Source: Caballeronia insecticola
GTDB lineage: Bacteria; Pseudomonadota; Gammaproteobacteria; Burkholderiales; Burkholderiaceae
Direction of reading: 5' to 3'
DNA: 64,000 bases
Assembly (NCBI RefSeq): GCF_000402035.1
Contig: NC_021288.1
Location: 620,001 to 684,000 of the forward strand
Below the pieces are notes generated by a model. It saw nothing but the letters and a program-made list of their open reading frames with translations. It searched no databases and was not told the origin of the DNA. A program made the position numbers and the translations under genes. Positions 34,342-43,288 of this stretch are shown in pieces; the stretch's first letter is position 1, and each line of letters opens with the position of its first letter.

Positions 34342-35255
34342 GTTGTCCTCAGCCTCGGATTGACGATGCGGATCACGATCTCGACCCCCACCGTGATGAC
34401 CGCGAAGATGACCGCGACATACGCGACCACGCCCTGAATGATGGGAAAATCGCGCCGCTGGATCGATTCGATCGCGAGCCGTCCGATGCCCGGCCACGAA
34501 AACACGGTCTCGGTCAGCACCGCGCCGCCGAACAGCGTGCCGATTTCGAGCGCGATCAACGCGAGCACCGGCACGATGCCGTTGCGCAGCACGGTGCGGA
34601 AAATCACGCGGCGCTCCGGCATGCCCTTCGCGCGCGCGGCGTTGACGTAGCTGGCGGGCAGCACTTCGAGCATCGACGAGCGCGTGAGCCGCGTGATGCC
34701 CGGGAACACGTACAGCGCGAGCGTCAGCGCGGGCAACACGAGATGCCGCCAGCCGCCAATGCCATAAGTCGGCAGCCAGCCGAAGCCGACCGCGAAGATC
34801 TGGATCATCAGGAGACCCATCCAGAACGACGGCACCGACGCGCCCATCACGCTCACGACCTGCACGGACCGGTCGAGCAGTCCGCCGCGCCGCGTCGCTG
34901 CCAGCAGGCCGAGCGGGATCGCGAACACCAGCGCAATCACGAGCGACGTACAGGCGAGCAGCACCGTGTTCGGCAGGCGGCGCATGATGATCGAGGTCAC
35001 GGTGTCGCCGTCGAAATACGAACTGCCGAACTCGCCCTGCGCCGCGCCTTCCATATACGTCAGGTATTGGCGCGGCACCGAGCGGTCGAGCCCGAGCCGC
35101 TTTTGCAGCGCGACGCGCTGTTCGGCGCTCGCGTCCTGAGGAAGAATCTGCGCCGTCGGATCGCCGCTCAGCCGCACCATGAAGAAGGTGAGCGTCATCG
35201 CCGTGAGCACGACGCACAGGCCGAGCCCGATCTGCTTGCCGATCAGATGCAGCAT
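34338..35255 (-). CDS. ABC importer inner-membrane permease (DppB-like)
   Basis: 305 residues. Family signs: 'VRLSGDPTAQILP' near the N-terminus, 'LGLDRSVPRQYLTYMEGAAQ', the EAA-like loop 'NAARAKGMPERRVIFRTVLR', and 'TVFSWPGIGRLAIESIQRRD'. It starts four bases after the stop of the preceding enoyl-CoA hydratase-like gene, so uptake and CoA-ester enzymes share one transcript. Confidence 0.93.
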   Translation of the reverse strand: MLHLIGKQIGLGLCVVLTAMTLTFFMVRLSGDPTAQILPQDASAEQRVALQKRLGLDRSVPRQYLTYMEGAAQGEFGSSYFDGDTVTSIIMRRLPNTVLLACTSLVIALVFAIPLGLLAATRRGGLLDRSVQVVSVMGASVPSFWMGLLMIQIFAVGFGWLPTYGIGGWRHLVLPALTLALYVFPGITRLTRSSMLEVLPASYVNAARAKGMPERRVIFRTVLRNGIVPVLALIALEIGTLFGGAVLTETVFSWPGIGRLAIESIQRRDFPIIQGVVAYVAVIFAVITVGVEIVIRIVNPRLRTT

Positions 35256-35259
35256 GGCG

Positions 35260-36087
35260 CTATGTCCTTTCGGAGGCTTTGCCGCCGGCGTAGTACTGCG
35301 TGCGCCACGCGATCCCGGCGCTCGGTCCTTCCTGCATCACGCGGCGCTGGAATTCGCTGCGCGCTTCGTCGTCCATGAAGGACAGATACGCGGCCGCCTC
35401 CACCCAGCTGTCGATATGCGCGGCCATGCCCTGCGCCTCGTACGCGCGGTTGATGCCCACCTTGTTGATGGTCACCGCCGACGGCGGCAGGCGGCACAGC
35501 GTGCGCGTGAGCGCATCGACTTCGGCGTCGAGCGCATCGTCGGGCACGACTGTCGTAACGATGCCCATGCGTAACGCTTCGGCCGCCGTGAATTGCCGCC
35601 CCGTCAGCAAGATGTCTTTCGCGATCTTGTGATTGACGAGCCACGGCACCATGATGAACGCGGGCCCTTCGCCGAACAGAATCTCCGGTTCGCCGAGCCG
35701 GCAGCTTTCGGCGGCGATGGTGAAGTCGCACGGCAGCACGAGTTCGAACGCGCCGCCCATGCAGTAGCCGTGGATCGCCGCGATCACCGGCTTCTTGCAG
35801 CGCCACACCGCCCAGCGCGCCCGGTTGGCGATTTCATGCAGCGAATGCAGACGCTCTTCGTGCGTGCGCTCGCCCATTTCCAGCGTCAGATCGAAGCCTG
35901 CCGAGAAGGCCCGGCCGTTGCCGCGCAGAACCACCGCGCGGCACGCCGGGTCCGCGCTCGCCTCGTTCACGCGCTCGCCGATGAACGCGTAGATCTCGGG
36001 CGTGAGCGCATTCAGCTTCTCGGGACGATTGAGCGTGATCGTCGTCACGTTGTCCTGCATCTGGACCAGCGGCATCGGAATGGTCAC
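35260..36087 (-). CDS. Enoyl-CoA hydratase/isomerase family protein
   Basis: GTG 36087 is chosen because AAGGAG lies five bases upstream (36093-36098) and it overlaps the synthetase stop (GTGA). About 275 residues. The crotonase fold is shown by 'TTITLNRPEKLNALTPEIYA', the oxyanion loops 'RGNGRAFSAGFDLTLEMG' and 'IHGYCMGGAFELVLPCDFTI', and 'GEPEILFGEGPAFIMVPWLV'. It hydrates, isomerises or hydrolyses acyl-CoA esters. It lies between an acyl-CoA synthetase and an ABC importer, suggesting beta-oxidation-like processing of the imported acid. Confidence 0.9.
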   Translation of the reverse strand: MTIPMPLVQMQDNVTTITLNRPEKLNALTPEIYAFIGERVNEASADPACRAVVLRGNGRAFSAGFDLTLEMGERTHEERLHSLHEIANRARWAVWRCKKPVIAAIHGYCMGGAFELVLPCDFTIAAESCRLGEPEILFGEGPAFIMVPWLVNHKIAKDILLTGRQFTAAEALRMGIVTTVVPDDALDAEVDALTRTLCRLPPSAVTINKVGINRAYEAQGMAAHIDSWVEAAAYLSFMDDEARSEFQRRVMQEGPSAGIAWRTQYYAGGKASERT

Positions 36088-38216
36088 ATCGGCTCCTTGT
36101 CGGTCACTGCGATGGCGGCATCGACGGGAACCAGCTCCCGGCCGACGACCATGACGGGGTTGCACTCCACGCTGTCGATCGCGGGATCGGAGCGCAGCGC
36201 GGCATCGAGTTGATTGAGGAGATCGGCGAGCGCACCGGGCGACACTTCCGGCTCGCCGCGAAATGCGCCCCACGCGCGCGCACTCGTGAGCCGCGAAAGC
36301 GCACGCGCGACGCGGGCGGGCGTGGCGGGCAGCAGGACCACGGCGACATCGTCGAGCGCTTCGGTCAGCACGCCGCCCAGCCCGACGATGCCGAGCGACA
36401 CCAGCGACACATCGCGCCGCACGCCGACAATCAGCTCGCGGCGGCGTCCGAAATCACGCGTGACGGTGAAGCCGTCGAGCACCGGCGCGCCGGGCGCGTC
36501 GCTTACGCTGATCGCGATCCGGCGTGCCGCATCGAGCACCGTGGCGGCGTCGCCGAGACCGGTGCGCACGCCGCCGATATCGCTCTTGTGCGCGACGCCC
36601 GGCAGGATCGCCTTGACGACGACCGGATAGCCGATCCGCTCGCTGGCCGCCGCGGCCGCTTCCGGCGAATCGGCGGTGAGCACGGTGGGAAGCTTCACGT
36701 CGTAGCGGGCGAGCAGTGCATAGGCGGCGACTTCGGTGTCGTAGCGGCCCGATGCCGATGCCAATGTCGCCGCTTCAGTCCGATGAGGCAGCGGCTCGCT
36801 TGCCCGCGCCAGAAACCGTCCGCGCTGACGCAGCGCCGCGAGCGCCACGCCAACGCATGCCACCGTATCGAAGCACGGCACGCCCGCTTCGCGCATCGCG
36901 GTAAATGACGGATGCGGGCGGTCCGCATAGGGCGTGTAGAACACGAGCGGCTTGCCGAGCCGCGTCTGCAATGCGCCGAGCAAGGGCGCGGCGCTCACGT
37001 AATCGTGCGGACTGTCCTCGGCGAGCATGCCGTCCTTCCACAGGCCGTAGAGTCCGTAATTCACGGCGGCGTCGAGCGACGGACACGTCGTCATCACGAG
37101 TTCGGTGAGCGTGGCGAACAGGCTGGGATCGTTGATGTACGCGCCGGTCATGTCGACGGGATTCTTCTTCGGCGCCCACGACGGCAACAGGCCGCTCAAT
37201 GTGTCGACGAGTTCCGCCGGAAACTCCGGCACGCGCAGGCCGACCGACTCGACTTCGTCGGTGCAGACGGTCGAGTGGCCGCCGCCCGAGCCGACGATCG
37301 CCACGTCGTCGCCGGTCATCGGCGGGCAGCGCATCAACGCTTCGGCGACCGGCAACAGATGCTCCATCTGCGCCACCTCGACCACGCCCGCTTCCTCGAA
37401 CAACGCGCGATACACGCGTTCCGCCGACGACAGCGACGCCGTATGCGACTCCGCCGCACGCCGCCCCGCCGATGTGCGCCCGCCCTTCAGCACGACGATC
37501 GGCTTGATGCGGCTCACGCGCGCGCAGACTTCGAAGAACGCATCGCCGCTCGCGGGACGCAAGCCTTCGAGATAGATCGCGATGACGCGCGTGTCGTCGT
37601 CGTGGCCGAGATAGTCGATGTATTCGTGCATCGGGATATCGGCCTGATTGCCGAAGCCGACGAAGCACGAGAATCCGACATCGTGCTTGCGCGCCTGATC
37701 CCACAACGTCACCGCGACATTGCCGCTTTGCGAGACGAGCGCCACATGTCCCGCCGGCAGCGGCGATATCTCGGTGAGATTCAGTCCCAGCGGAAGATTG
37801 AACAGGCCCATGCAGTTCGGCCCGACGATCCGCATTCCGTGCGCATTGCAGGCGCGCACCATGTCGGCTTGCAGGCGCGCGCCCTCGTCGCCCATCTCCG
37901 CGAAGCCCGCCGTGAACACCACGGCGAAGGCCGTGCCGCGCTCCGCCGCCGCTTCGAGCACCGCGGGCGTCTGCGCCGGGCCGAGCAGATTGAAGGCGAC
38001 GTCGATGTCGGCGGGCAGCGTTCGCGCGTCGGTGTGGATCGGCAGGCCTTCGAGTTCGCCGGACTGCCGTCCGAGCAGCGAGATTTGCCCGGCGAAACCG
38101 GCATCGAGCAAAGCGCGCAGAAACTTGTAGCCCGCCTTGTTCCTGTCTTTCGATACGCCCAGCAACGCGACGTGCCGCGGCTTGAACAAGCGATGCAACG
38201 GGTGAGGAATGGCCAT
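36084..38216 (-). CDS. Acyl-CoA synthetase, NDP-forming type (acetate-CoA ligase family)
   Basis: 710 residues. An N-terminal CoA-binding Rossmann domain ('FKPRHVALLGVSKDRNKAGY') is followed by succinyl-CoA-synthetase-like domains with the phosphohistidine motif 'RAAESHTASLSS' (His258). A C-terminal ATP-grasp domain has 'IGYPVVVKAILPGVAHKSDI', 'GGVRTGL' and 'DSVECNPVMVVG'. It probably converts a carboxylic acid plus CoA and ATP to acyl-CoA, ADP and phosphate. Together with the two flanking crotonase-family enzymes it would activate the acid produced or imported by this operon. Confidence 0.9.
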   Translation of the reverse strand: MAIPHPLHRLFKPRHVALLGVSKDRNKAGYKFLRALLDAGFAGQISLLGRQSGELEGLPIHTDARTLPADIDVAFNLLGPAQTPAVLEAAAERGTAFAVVFTAGFAEMGDEGARLQADMVRACNAHGMRIVGPNCMGLFNLPLGLNLTEISPLPAGHVALVSQSGNVAVTLWDQARKHDVGFSCFVGFGNQADIPMHEYIDYLGHDDDTRVIAIYLEGLRPASGDAFFEVCARVSRIKPIVVLKGGRTSAGRRAAESHTASLSSAERVYRALFEEAGVVEVAQMEHLLPVAEALMRCPPMTGDDVAIVGSGGGHSTVCTDEVESVGLRVPEFPAELVDTLSGLLPSWAPKKNPVDMTGAYINDPSLFATLTELVMTTCPSLDAAVNYGLYGLWKDGMLAEDSPHDYVSAAPLLGALQTRLGKPLVFYTPYADRPHPSFTAMREAGVPCFDTVACVGVALAALRQRGRFLARASEPLPHRTEAATLASASGRYDTEVAAYALLARYDVKLPTVLTADSPEAAAAASERIGYPVVVKAILPGVAHKSDIGGVRTGLGDAATVLDAARRIAISVSDAPGAPVLDGFTVTRDFGRRRELIVGVRRDVSLVSLGIVGLGGVLTEALDDVAVVLLPATPARVARALSRLTSARAWGAFRGEPEVSPGALADLLNQLDAALRSDPAIDSVECNPVMVVGRELVPVDAAIAVTDKEPM

Positions 38217-38223
38217 GTTCGGA

Positions 38224-39021
38224 TCAGGCTCCGGAGTGATCGGAAGGGACGAGCGGCGCCACGTCGGCGAAACGCGGCGCGCGCTTTTCGAGGAACGCGG
38301 CGATGCCCTCGCGCGCGTCGGCGCCCTGATGCAGCGTGCGCGCCATATCGGCTTCGTAACGCTCGGCCGTGCAGGTGCCGTCGCGCAGGCCGAGATTGAC
38401 GCCCGACTTCACCGCCTGCACGACCGCGGGCGAGCGTTGCGCGATGACCTGCGCCAGTTCGATTGCTTCGTCAAGCGCACGGCCGGGCGGCACGAGCCGC
38501 GACACGAGATCGAAGCGCGCGGCTTGCGCGGCGCTCATCGGCTCGGCGGTCATCATCATTTCGAGCGCCCGCGCCGGCGCGATCAGTTGCGGCAGACGAT
38601 AAAGCTGGCCGCCTTCCGGAAGAATGCCGAGACGCGCGCCGGGCGAGCCGAACACGGCGTTCTCGCTCGCGACGCGCAGATCGCAGGACAGCGCGAGCAT
38701 GAAACCCGCCGCCCAGCAATGGCCGTTGATGGCCGCGATCACGGGCTTGCGCATGGTCAGCGGCCGCACGAACGGCGCTTCGCCGACCGTGCTGCGCGCA
38801 TGCGCGCCGGAGGCGAGTTCGTTCAGATCGTGGCCGCTGGAGAACGCGAGATCGCCCGCGCCGGTCACGATCACGACGCGGATGCGCGCGTCCGCCTCGG
38901 CTTGGTCGAACGCGTCGAGCAGCGCAACCGACATCGCTTCATCGAACGCATTGCGGATGCGCTCGTTGCAAATGGTCAGCACGCGTATGGCATCGCGCGT
39001 CTCCACCCGGATTTCGCCCAT
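38224..39021 (-). CDS. Enoyl-CoA hydratase family protein, first gene of the operon
   Basis: ATG 39021 (MGEIRVETRD) is preferred to the upstream 39072 ATG; GGAG is ten bases away. About 265 residues. Crotonase motifs: 'VTGAGDLAFSSGHDLNELAS', 'INGHCWAAGFMLALSCDLRV', and 'GARLGILPEGGQLYRLPQLI'. It is first in a ten-gene minus-strand run ending at 27865. Its start region faces the GNAT gene across a 240-base divergent region. Confidence 0.88.
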   Translation of the reverse strand: MGEIRVETRDAIRVLTICNERIRNAFDEAMSVALLDAFDQAEADARIRVVIVTGAGDLAFSSGHDLNELASGAHARSTVGEAPFVRPLTMRKPVIAAINGHCWAAGFMLALSCDLRVASENAVFGSPGARLGILPEGGQLYRLPQLIAPARALEMMMTAEPMSAAQAARFDLVSRLVPPGRALDEAIELAQVIAQRSPAVVQAVKSGVNLGLRDGTCTAERYEADMARTLHQGADAREGIAAFLEKRAPRFADVAPLVPSDHSGA

Positions 39022-39098
39022 GAACTTCGTGCTCCGAAATGGTTTCGTCTGAACGAAGGCTGTCCGATGCACCGCCGTGTTGCCCGCGTCCCGTTTTG

Positions 39099-39130
39099 AT
39101 ACATCGTGTCCATTTTTGAACCTGATGTAT
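39099..39130. promoter_or_regulatory. Candidate operator dyad in divergent region
   Basis: Inverted repeat ATACATC (39099-39105) and GATGTAT (39124-39130), 18 bases apart, in the A+T-rich region between the leftward operon and the rightward GNAT gene. The right arm overlaps a possible minus-strand -10. It may bind the operon's TetR protein; this is inferred. Confidence 0.4.
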
Positions 39131-39154
39131 TTTTACGGATTCTATGTCTGTAAA
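39126..39154 (-). promoter_or_regulatory. Candidate promoter of the 28-39 kb operon
   Basis: Minus-strand TTTACA (39149-39154) and AATACA (39126-39131) are 17 bases apart, about 105 bases upstream of the enoyl-CoA hydratase start. The -35 is close to consensus and the -10 is weak. Confidence 0.4.
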
Positions 39155-39264
39155 TTTTGATGGAACATGGCGGTAAACCCGGACGTTGAAACGCAGCAGA
39201 ATCGTCCTATCCGCGCGCACGGCGGCATGTCAAAGTCGCCGGGACCCGTTATCTGGAGCAAGCC

Positions 39265-40137
39265 GTGCCCGCCGCCGAACGATCCGCTCTTCTCTATCGC
39301 CCCTTTACCGCCGACGACATTCCCGCCGCGCACGCGCTGTCGGTCGAGGTCAAATGGCCGCATCGCGCCGACGACTGGCGCTTCGTCGTCGATGCCGGCG
39401 CAGGGTTCGTCGCGCAGGACGGCGCACGCGTGGTCGGCACGGCGCTGTACTGGACGTACGGCGCGGGCGGCGGATCGCTCGGCATGGTGATCGTGGCGCC
39501 GGACCAACAGGGCAAAGGCATCGGCCGCGTGCTCATGGAACGCTTGCTCGAAGCGCTCGGCAACCGCGTCACCATGCTGCACGCGACGCCTGCCGGCGAG
39601 CCGCTCTATGCGAAGCTCGGCTTCACGCGCTGCGGCGCGATTCATCAGCATCAGAGCGCGGATTTCACCGTGCCGCGCATCGACTTGTTGCCGGGCGAGA
39701 GCCTGCGCGCGATCGAGCCCGACGATACGGATACGCTCGTCGCGCTCGCATCGCGGGCAAGCGGTCTCGACAGAAGCGCGCTGCTGCCTGCGCTGTTGAA
39801 CGTGGCCGAAGGCGTGCTGCTGCAACGCGACGGACAAACGCTCGGCTTTTCGCTGATCCGTGAGTTCGGGCGCGGACTCGCCATCGGCCCGGTCGTGGCA
39901 AGCAGCGCCGATCGTGAACACATGCGCCGCGCGCAGGCGCTCACGGCGCACTGGCTCGCGCGCAACGAAGGCAAGTTCGTGCGCATCGACACGCCGGACG
40001 AAAGCGGCCTGTCGCCGTGGCTCGAAGGCATCGGGCTCAGGCGCGTCGATACCGTCATCAAGATGGCGCGCAATGGCGTGCCGGCGCAGGACGCGTCGGT
40101 TGCGCAATTCGGCATCGTCAATCAGGCACTGGGTTGA
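39265..40137 (+). CDS. GNAT-family acetyltransferase, 290 aa (paralogue A)
   Basis: GTG 39265 with GGAG at 39255-39258. The N-terminal GNAT fold has the acetyl-CoA loop 'VIVAPDQQGKGIGRVLMERL'. A second half of about 130 residues carries another acetyltransferase-like segment starting after 'AIHQHQSADF'. Its near twin, also GTG-started and 290 residues long, is at 59859-60731 ('HRADDWRF', 'IHQHQ' and 'ASRASGLDR' are shared). It probably N-acetylates an amine or amino acid of the pathway. The acceptor is unknown. Confidence 0.88.
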   Translation: MPAAERSALLYRPFTADDIPAAHALSVEVKWPHRADDWRFVVDAGAGFVAQDGARVVGTALYWTYGAGGGSLGMVIVAPDQQGKGIGRVLMERLLEALGNRVTMLHATPAGEPLYAKLGFTRCGAIHQHQSADFTVPRIDLLPGESLRAIEPDDTDTLVALASRASGLDRSALLPALLNVAEGVLLQRDGQTLGFSLIREFGRGLAIGPVVASSADREHMRRAQALTAHWLARNEGKFVRIDTPDESGLSPWLEGIGLRRVDTVIKMARNGVPAQDASVAQFGIVNQALG

Positions 40138-40142
40138 GGCCC

Positions 40143-41069
40143 ATGACGATCCTCTATAAGGCCGATGCCGAACGGGGCAGGCAATGGGCGCAGCAGTTCG
40201 CACTGAAGGCGCCGCAGACGCCGTTTCGTTTGTGGCCCGATATCGGCGACGCCGCCGCCGTGCGCTATCTCGCCGCATGGCAGCCGCCCGCCGACATCAT
40301 GCAGACGCTGCCGAATCTCGAAGTGATCTTCTCGGTCGGCGCGGGCATCGACCAGTTCGATCTGTCGAGCGTGCCGCCGCATGTCGCGGTCGTGCGGATG
40401 ACCGAGCCGGGCATCGTCGAGGGCATGGTGGAATACGTGACGCAGGCAGTGCTCACGATTCATCGCGATCTCTTCGATTACGCCGCGCAGCAACGCGAGC
40501 GCGTGTGGCGCGAGATGCCGGTGCGCGCCGCGTCGACGCGGCGTATCGGCGTGCTCGGCCTCGGCATGCTCGGCACCACGGTGCTCAGGACGCTGCGCCT
40601 GTTCGGCTTTCCGTGCGCGGGCTGGAGCCGCTCGTCGCATGATATAGAGGGCGTCGAATGTTACGCGGGCGCCGATTCGCTCGATGCGTTCCTCGCCCGC
40701 ACCGATATCCTCGTCTGCCTGCTGCCGCTCACCGATGCCACGCGCGGGCTTCTGCGCCGGGACGTGTTCGAGACCTTGCCGCGCGGCGCGTCGTTCATCA
40801 ACGTCGGGCGCGGTCCGCAAGTGATCCAGCAGGATCTGCTCGATGCGCTCGACAGCGGTCATCTTCATGCCGCCATTCTCGATGTGACCGATCCCGAGCC
40901 GCTGCCGCCGACGCATCCGTTCTGGACGCATCCGCGCGTGCGTCTGACGCCGCATATCGCGAGCGCGACGCGCCCGGAAAGCGCCGTCGATGTCGTGATC
41001 GAAAACCTGCGGCGGCATCGCGCCGGCGAGCGCATGATCGGCGAAATCGACCGCACGCGAGGCTACTGA
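40143..41069 (+). CDS. ghrA: D-2-hydroxyacid dehydrogenase, glyoxylate/hydroxypyruvate reductase A-like
   Basis: ATG 40143 with GAGG upstream, five bases after the GNAT stop; 308 residues. The NAD(P) motif 'IGVLGLGMLGTTVLRTL' and catalytic residues in 'GASFINVGRG', 'DVTDPEPLPPTHPFW' and 'LTPHIASATRPES' match the GhrA group. It reduces glyoxylate, hydroxypyruvate or similar 2-oxoacids. In this locus it could process an oxoacid released by the oxidases or the aminotransferase. It is translationally linked to the GNAT gene. Confidence 0.88.
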   Translation: MTILYKADAERGRQWAQQFALKAPQTPFRLWPDIGDAAAVRYLAAWQPPADIMQTLPNLEVIFSVGAGIDQFDLSSVPPHVAVVRMTEPGIVEGMVEYVTQAVLTIHRDLFDYAAQQRERVWREMPVRAASTRRIGVLGLGMLGTTVLRTLRLFGFPCAGWSRSSHDIEGVECYAGADSLDAFLARTDILVCLLPLTDATRGLLRRDVFETLPRGASFINVGRGPQVIQQDLLDALDSGHLHAAILDVTDPEPLPPTHPFWTHPRVRLTPHIASATRPESAVDVVIENLRRHRAGERMIGEIDRTRGY

Positions 41070-41113
41070 AGACTATCGAAGGCATCGCGCGGGCCGCGCA
41101 GCACAAAATGCCG

Positions 41114-41136
41114 TGCCGCCCCCGCAAAACGCGGCA
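41114..41136 (+). terminator. Weak terminator-like hairpin after ghrA
   Basis: Short stem TGCCGC/GCGGCA around an 11-base loop, 45 bases after the ghrA stop, followed by two broken T runs. It may separate the ghrA transcript from the aminotransferase gene. Confidence 0.35.
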
Positions 41137-41246
41137 GATTTGCTTTTTGGCGATTTTTTTGGCGATGCGCGCGATACGGCTCTGCCACTAGTATGAAACG
41201 GTCACGAGCCATTCCGAACCGTGTCCAAACAGAGAGAGCGCGCATC

Positions 41247-42656
41247 ATGCCGATTCAGTCGCTGGTCGAGTCCGACCGCAAACATCTGATTCATCCCGTC
41301 GTCAGCTATCGCGCGCACGAGGCGCGCGGCGTCACCGTGCTCGATTCCGCCGATGGCGTGTTTCTGCGCGATATCGAAGGCAGGCAGTTGCTCGACGCGT
41401 TCTCCGGCCTCTGGTGCGTGAACACGGGCTACGGCCACGCGAGCATCGTCGAGGCCGCGGCGAAACAGATGGCGAAGCTGCCATATGCAACCGGCTATTT
41501 CCACTTCGGCTCGGAACCTGCCATCGAACTGGCTGCGAAGCTCGTCGAACTCGCGCCCGCGTCGCTCACGCATGTGTACTTCACGCTCGGCGGCTCGGAT
41601 GCCGTCGATTCCGCGCTGCGCTTCATCACGCATTACTACAACGCAACCGGGCGGCCGGCGAAGAAGCACTTCATCGCGCTGCAACGCGGCTATCACGGCT
41701 CGTCGTCGATCGGCGCGGGACTGACCGCGTTGCCCGCGTTCCATCGCCACTTCGATCTGCCGCTCGCGACGCAGCATCACATTCCGTCGCCCTATGCGTA
41801 TCGCAACGACTTCGCCGACGACGCCGCGCTCATCGCCGCCTCGGTGCATGCGCTCGAAGCGAAGGTCGCGGAGCTGGGCGCGGAGCGCGTCGCGGCCTTC
41901 TTCTGCGAACCGATTCAGGGCTCGGGCGGCGTGATCGTGCCGCCTGTCGGCTGGCTGAAGGCGATGCGCGAGGCCTGCCGCAAGCTCGATATCCTGTTCG
42001 TCGCCGATGAAGTCATCACCGGCTTCGGTCGTACCGGCCCGCTCTTCGCGTGCGAAGCGGAAGGCGTCGAACCGGATCTGATGACGGTCGCCAAAGGCCT
42101 CACCGCCGGCTATGCGCCGATGGGCGCGGTCCTCATGTCCGATGCGGTGTATCAGGGCATCGCCGACGGCGGCGATGTCTCCGCCGCGATCGGCCACGGC
42201 CATACGTACTCGGCGCATCCGGTGAGCGCGGCGATCGGCCTCGAAGTGATGCGGCTCTATCACGAGGGCGGCTTGCTCGCGAATGCCCAGGCGCAGGCGC
42301 CGCGCTTCGCGCAAGGGCTCGACGCGTTGCTCGCGCATCCGCTCGTCGGCGACGCGCGTCATCGCGGCTTGCTCGGCGCACTCGAACTCGTCGCCGACAA
42401 GGCCAGCAAACGCGGCTTCGATGCGGCGCTGAAACTGCCGGACCGCATTGCGGCTGCGGCGTATCGCAACGGCATCGTGTTTCGCGCGTTCGGCGACAAC
42501 ATCCTGGGCTTTGCGCCGGCGCTCTGCTATACGGATGCGAACTTCGACATGCTGTTCGAGCGCCTCACGAAAACGCTCGACGAGGTCCTCGCGCAAAGCG
42601 ATGTGCGCGACGCGCTGAAAAGCGCAGCGAGCTTCAGTAACCGCGCGGCTGCGTGA
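41247..42656 (+). CDS. Class III PLP-dependent aminotransferase (omega-amino acid/diamine type)
   Basis: ATG 41247 (MPIQSLVESD) is preferred to 41193; about 469 residues. The fold is clear: 'LLDAFSGLWCVNTGYGHASI', 'THVYFTLGGSDAVDSALRFI', PLP Asp in 'LFVADEVITGFGRTGP', and the PLP Lys in 'LMTVAKGLTAGYAPMGA'. It transfers an amino group from an omega-amine (for example beta-alanine, putrescine, GABA or taurine class) to pyruvate or 2-oxoglutarate. An Lrp-type regulator follows within 50 bases and a GabD-like dehydrogenase is nearby, a standard amine-degradation set. Confidence 0.92.
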   Translation: MPIQSLVESDRKHLIHPVVSYRAHEARGVTVLDSADGVFLRDIEGRQLLDAFSGLWCVNTGYGHASIVEAAAKQMAKLPYATGYFHFGSEPAIELAAKLVELAPASLTHVYFTLGGSDAVDSALRFITHYYNATGRPAKKHFIALQRGYHGSSSIGAGLTALPAFHRHFDLPLATQHHIPSPYAYRNDFADDAALIAASVHALEAKVAELGAERVAAFFCEPIQGSGGVIVPPVGWLKAMREACRKLDILFVADEVITGFGRTGPLFACEAEGVEPDLMTVAKGLTAGYAPMGAVLMSDAVYQGIADGGDVSAAIGHGHTYSAHPVSAAIGLEVMRLYHEGGLLANAQAQAPRFAQGLDALLAHPLVGDARHRGLLGALELVADKASKRGFDAALKLPDRIAAAAYRNGIVFRAFGDNILGFAPALCYTDANFDMLFERLTKTLDEVLAQSDVRDALKSAASFSNRAAA

Positions 42657-42699
42657 TAACATCGATCGACCGCCGACATGCGAGACCGAACCCGCCGCG

Positions 42700-43197
42700 A
42701 TGAGCACAGACTGCAAGCTGGACCGAATCGATCTGCGTATTCTCTCGCAATTGCAGAAGCGGGGGCGCATCACCAACGTGGAGCTCGCCGATGCGGTCGG
42801 TCTGTCGCCGAGTCCTTGCCTGATTCGCGTGAAGCGGCTGGAGAAGGCGGGTTTCATTGCGGGCTACGGCGCGCAGATTCAACTGGAGAAGCTCGGCGAC
42901 GTGCAGGTGGTCTTCACCGAAGTCACGCTCGCCGATCATCGCCGCGAAGACTTCATCAACTTCGTGAATGCGGTGAAAGATGTCGACGAGATCGTCGAAT
43001 GTCATCTGGCGAGCGGCGGTTACGACTATCTGCTCAAGTTCGTCACGCGCAGCGTGAGCCATTATCAGAGCATTATCGAAGGGCTGCTGGAGCGTGGCAT
43101 CGGCATCGAGAAATACTTCAGCTACGTCATCATCAAGACAGCGTTCGTGAAGACGCACTTCCCGCTCGAAACGCTGTTCTCGCAGAACCATCACTGA
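42700..43197 (+). CDS. Lrp/AsnC-family transcriptional regulator
   Basis: 165 residues. The N-terminal helix-turn-helix ('LDRIDLRILSQLQKRGRITN', then 'VELADAVGLSPSPCLIRVKR') and the C-terminal RAM ligand domain ('VDEIVECHLASGGYDYLLKF') are standard. It follows the aminotransferase by 43 bases and ends in a strong terminator. It probably senses an amino acid substrate or product and controls the aminotransferase and dehydrogenase genes nearby. Confidence 0.93.
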   Translation: MSTDCKLDRIDLRILSQLQKRGRITNVELADAVGLSPSPCLIRVKRLEKAGFIAGYGAQIQLEKLGDVQVVFTEVTLADHRREDFINFVNAVKDVDEIVECHLASGGYDYLLKFVTRSVSHYQSIIEGLLERGIGIEKYFSYVIIKTAFVKTHFPLETLFSQNHH

Positions 43198-43228
43198 GGC
43201 TCGCGCCTCACTCTCTTTTCATTCGAAT

Positions 43229-43258
43229 GCACGCACGCTTTGCACGTGCGTGCTTTTT
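43229..43258 (+). terminator. Rho-independent terminator after lrp-type gene
   Basis: A nine-base-pair perfect stem (GCACGCACG with CGTGCGTGC), seven-base loop and five T, about 30 bases after the regulator stop. Confidence 0.88.
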
Positions 43259-43288
43259 CTCGTCGATCCAATCCACGCGGAGTAGCAC

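Noticed and set aside
33460..35217. 585-codon open frame on the minus strand
   Set aside because: Real DppC-like start is 34341; the extension shadows the DppB-like gene.
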